In this document: one piece after another, positions 43,032 through 43,499 of the stretch
Numbering within the stretch: the stretch's first letter is position 1
How the letters are laid out: each line of letters starts with the position of its first letter
NCBI GenBank assembly: GCA_016471375.1
Contig: WGLZ01000079.1
Coordinates: 1 to 43,499, forward strand
DNA length: 43,499 bases
Source of the DNA: Cyanobacteria bacterium RI_101
Lineage (GTDB): Bacteria; Cyanobacteriota; Cyanobacteriia; Cyanobacteriales; Microcystaceae
Direction of reading: 5' to 3'
Program-made: the position numbers and the translations under genes
Notes under the pieces: model-generated
What the model was told of the DNA's origin: nothing
The model's database searches: none
Seen by the model: only the letters and a program-made list of their open reading frames with translations

Positions 43032-43499
43032 TTAGCCGCCCAAGGGATTGACGGCGCCGGTTAATAACGCCGTTAGCTCCGCCCCGGGTTGGCCGATGAC
43101 GCCGTCCCCATTGGCGTCGACGCCGAAGTTAACCTCTTGGATAAAGGTTTCCTCGGAAGCCAAGTCCCAGATATCGGAGAGTTGCCAATCCCAATTGTCA
43201 TTGGCCCGCCAGAGACCCAGTTGCCCGGCGCCGGTATTTTCCCAAAGAACTTGGTTCTCCCCGTTGAGGGTTTCCGCTGCCAGGGGACTCCATTCCGAGA
43301 AACGGTTGTCGTAGGGTTGGTTTTGGTACTGGAGGGGCGTCGGAGCGCCGTCTTGCCCCTGAACGTAGAAGTAGTTGACCAAATCCCGGAGCAACTTAAC
43401 GGCGCCCTGGGTTTCGGTTTCGCTGAAGACGTTGCCGATAAGGCCGTCCCGGTTCAGATCCTGTTGGAAGGCGGTTTCTTGCTCGAAGGTTTGGGGGGT
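43032..43499 (-). CDS. Tryptophan-rich C-terminal-domain protein, C-terminal part
   Basis: The reading frame is open to the right edge, so about 155 C-terminal residues are in view and the start lies outside; an internal Met at 43394 is not the true start. It shows calcium-loop motifs DLNRDGLIG and DANGDGVIG. Between them runs a Trp-rich repeat: YFYVQG, PTPLQYQNQPYDN, SPLAAETLNGENQVLWENTGAGQLGLWRANDNWDWQLSD. This is the tryptophan-rich C-terminal domain first seen in Synechocystis (PF07483), found at the end of large secreted or surface proteins. Confidence 0.85.
   Translation of the reverse strand, partial: TPQTFEQETAFQQDLNRDGLIGNVFSETETQGAVKLLRDLVNYFYVQGQDGAPTPLQYQNQPYDNRFSEWSPLAAETLNGENQVLWENTGAGQLGLWRANDNWDWQLSDIWDLASEETFIQEVNFGVDANGDGVIGQPGAELTALLTGAVNPLGG

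Overview
The window is chromosomal DNA from a cyanobacterium. It carries several genes typical of, or restricted to, cyanobacteria: a CrtD-type carotenoid desaturase, a Tic20 homologue, a flavodiiron protein of the Flv type, a CBS-CP12 fusion, the efp-accB pair, a CIA30 protein, and several cyanobacterial conserved families (DUF760, DUF4346, DUF6439, tryptophan-rich C-terminal domain). The DNA is GC-rich and the palindrome GGCGCC is strikingly frequent. I did not notice the usual cyanobacterial repeat HIP1 (GCGATCGC). I cannot name the genus from sequence alone. There is no phage, insertion sequence or CRISPR array that I can support.

Layout. 0-5 kb: the end of an Uma2-family gene, then a leftward set pilT, pilC and an exported FAD oxidoreductase. 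5-8 kb: crtD, CIA30 and an HXXEE membrane protein. 8-8.4 kb: a non-coding stretch with a 51-bp tandem repeat. 8.4-20 kb: ordinary housekeeping and regulatory genes (murF, a conserved unknown behind a perfect CRP-type palindrome, fur, a very short D-Ala-D-Ala carboxypeptidase, tic20, a GT2 glycosyltransferase, cinA, a Crp/Fnr regulator, DUF1269, a Flv3-like flavodiiron protein) and tRNA-Ala(GGC). 20-28 kb: two membrane-anchored unknowns, the CBS-CP12 fusion, a MacB-like permease, three to four very small or conserved unknown genes, a lumenal-type cyclophilin, efp, accB and an orphan sugar-type ABC permease. 28-32 kb: a HerA-like ATPase paired with a DUF4346 protein, and a Cas4-like iron-sulfur nuclease-fold protein opposite it.

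33-42 kb is the most interesting part and reads as a zinc-starvation island. It contains two COG0523 (CobW-family) GTPases, a WD40 protein, HemB, the zinc importer ZnuA-ZnuC-ZnuB, GTP cyclohydrolase FolE, and a small P-loop protein joined to the back half of a metallophosphoesterase-like gene. Two Zur-like operators (15-bp palindromes close to TGATAATnATTATCA) lie upstream of the first GTPase and of hemB. The first operator also faces a divergent FAD/NAD(P)-dependent monooxygenase-like gene of unknown function. The genes suggest import of zinc (Znu), delivery of zinc to client enzymes (COG0523 proteins) and protection of zinc-dependent metabolism (FolE). The last gene pair has suffered a deletion that destroyed both genes. 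The segment carrying the second GTPase and folE is visibly more AT-rich than the rest.

The window ends with a small membrane peptide, a small unknown gene with a second CRP-like palindrome upstream, an alpha/beta-hydrolase, and part of a large tryptophan-rich, calcium-loop-bearing protein running off the right edge.
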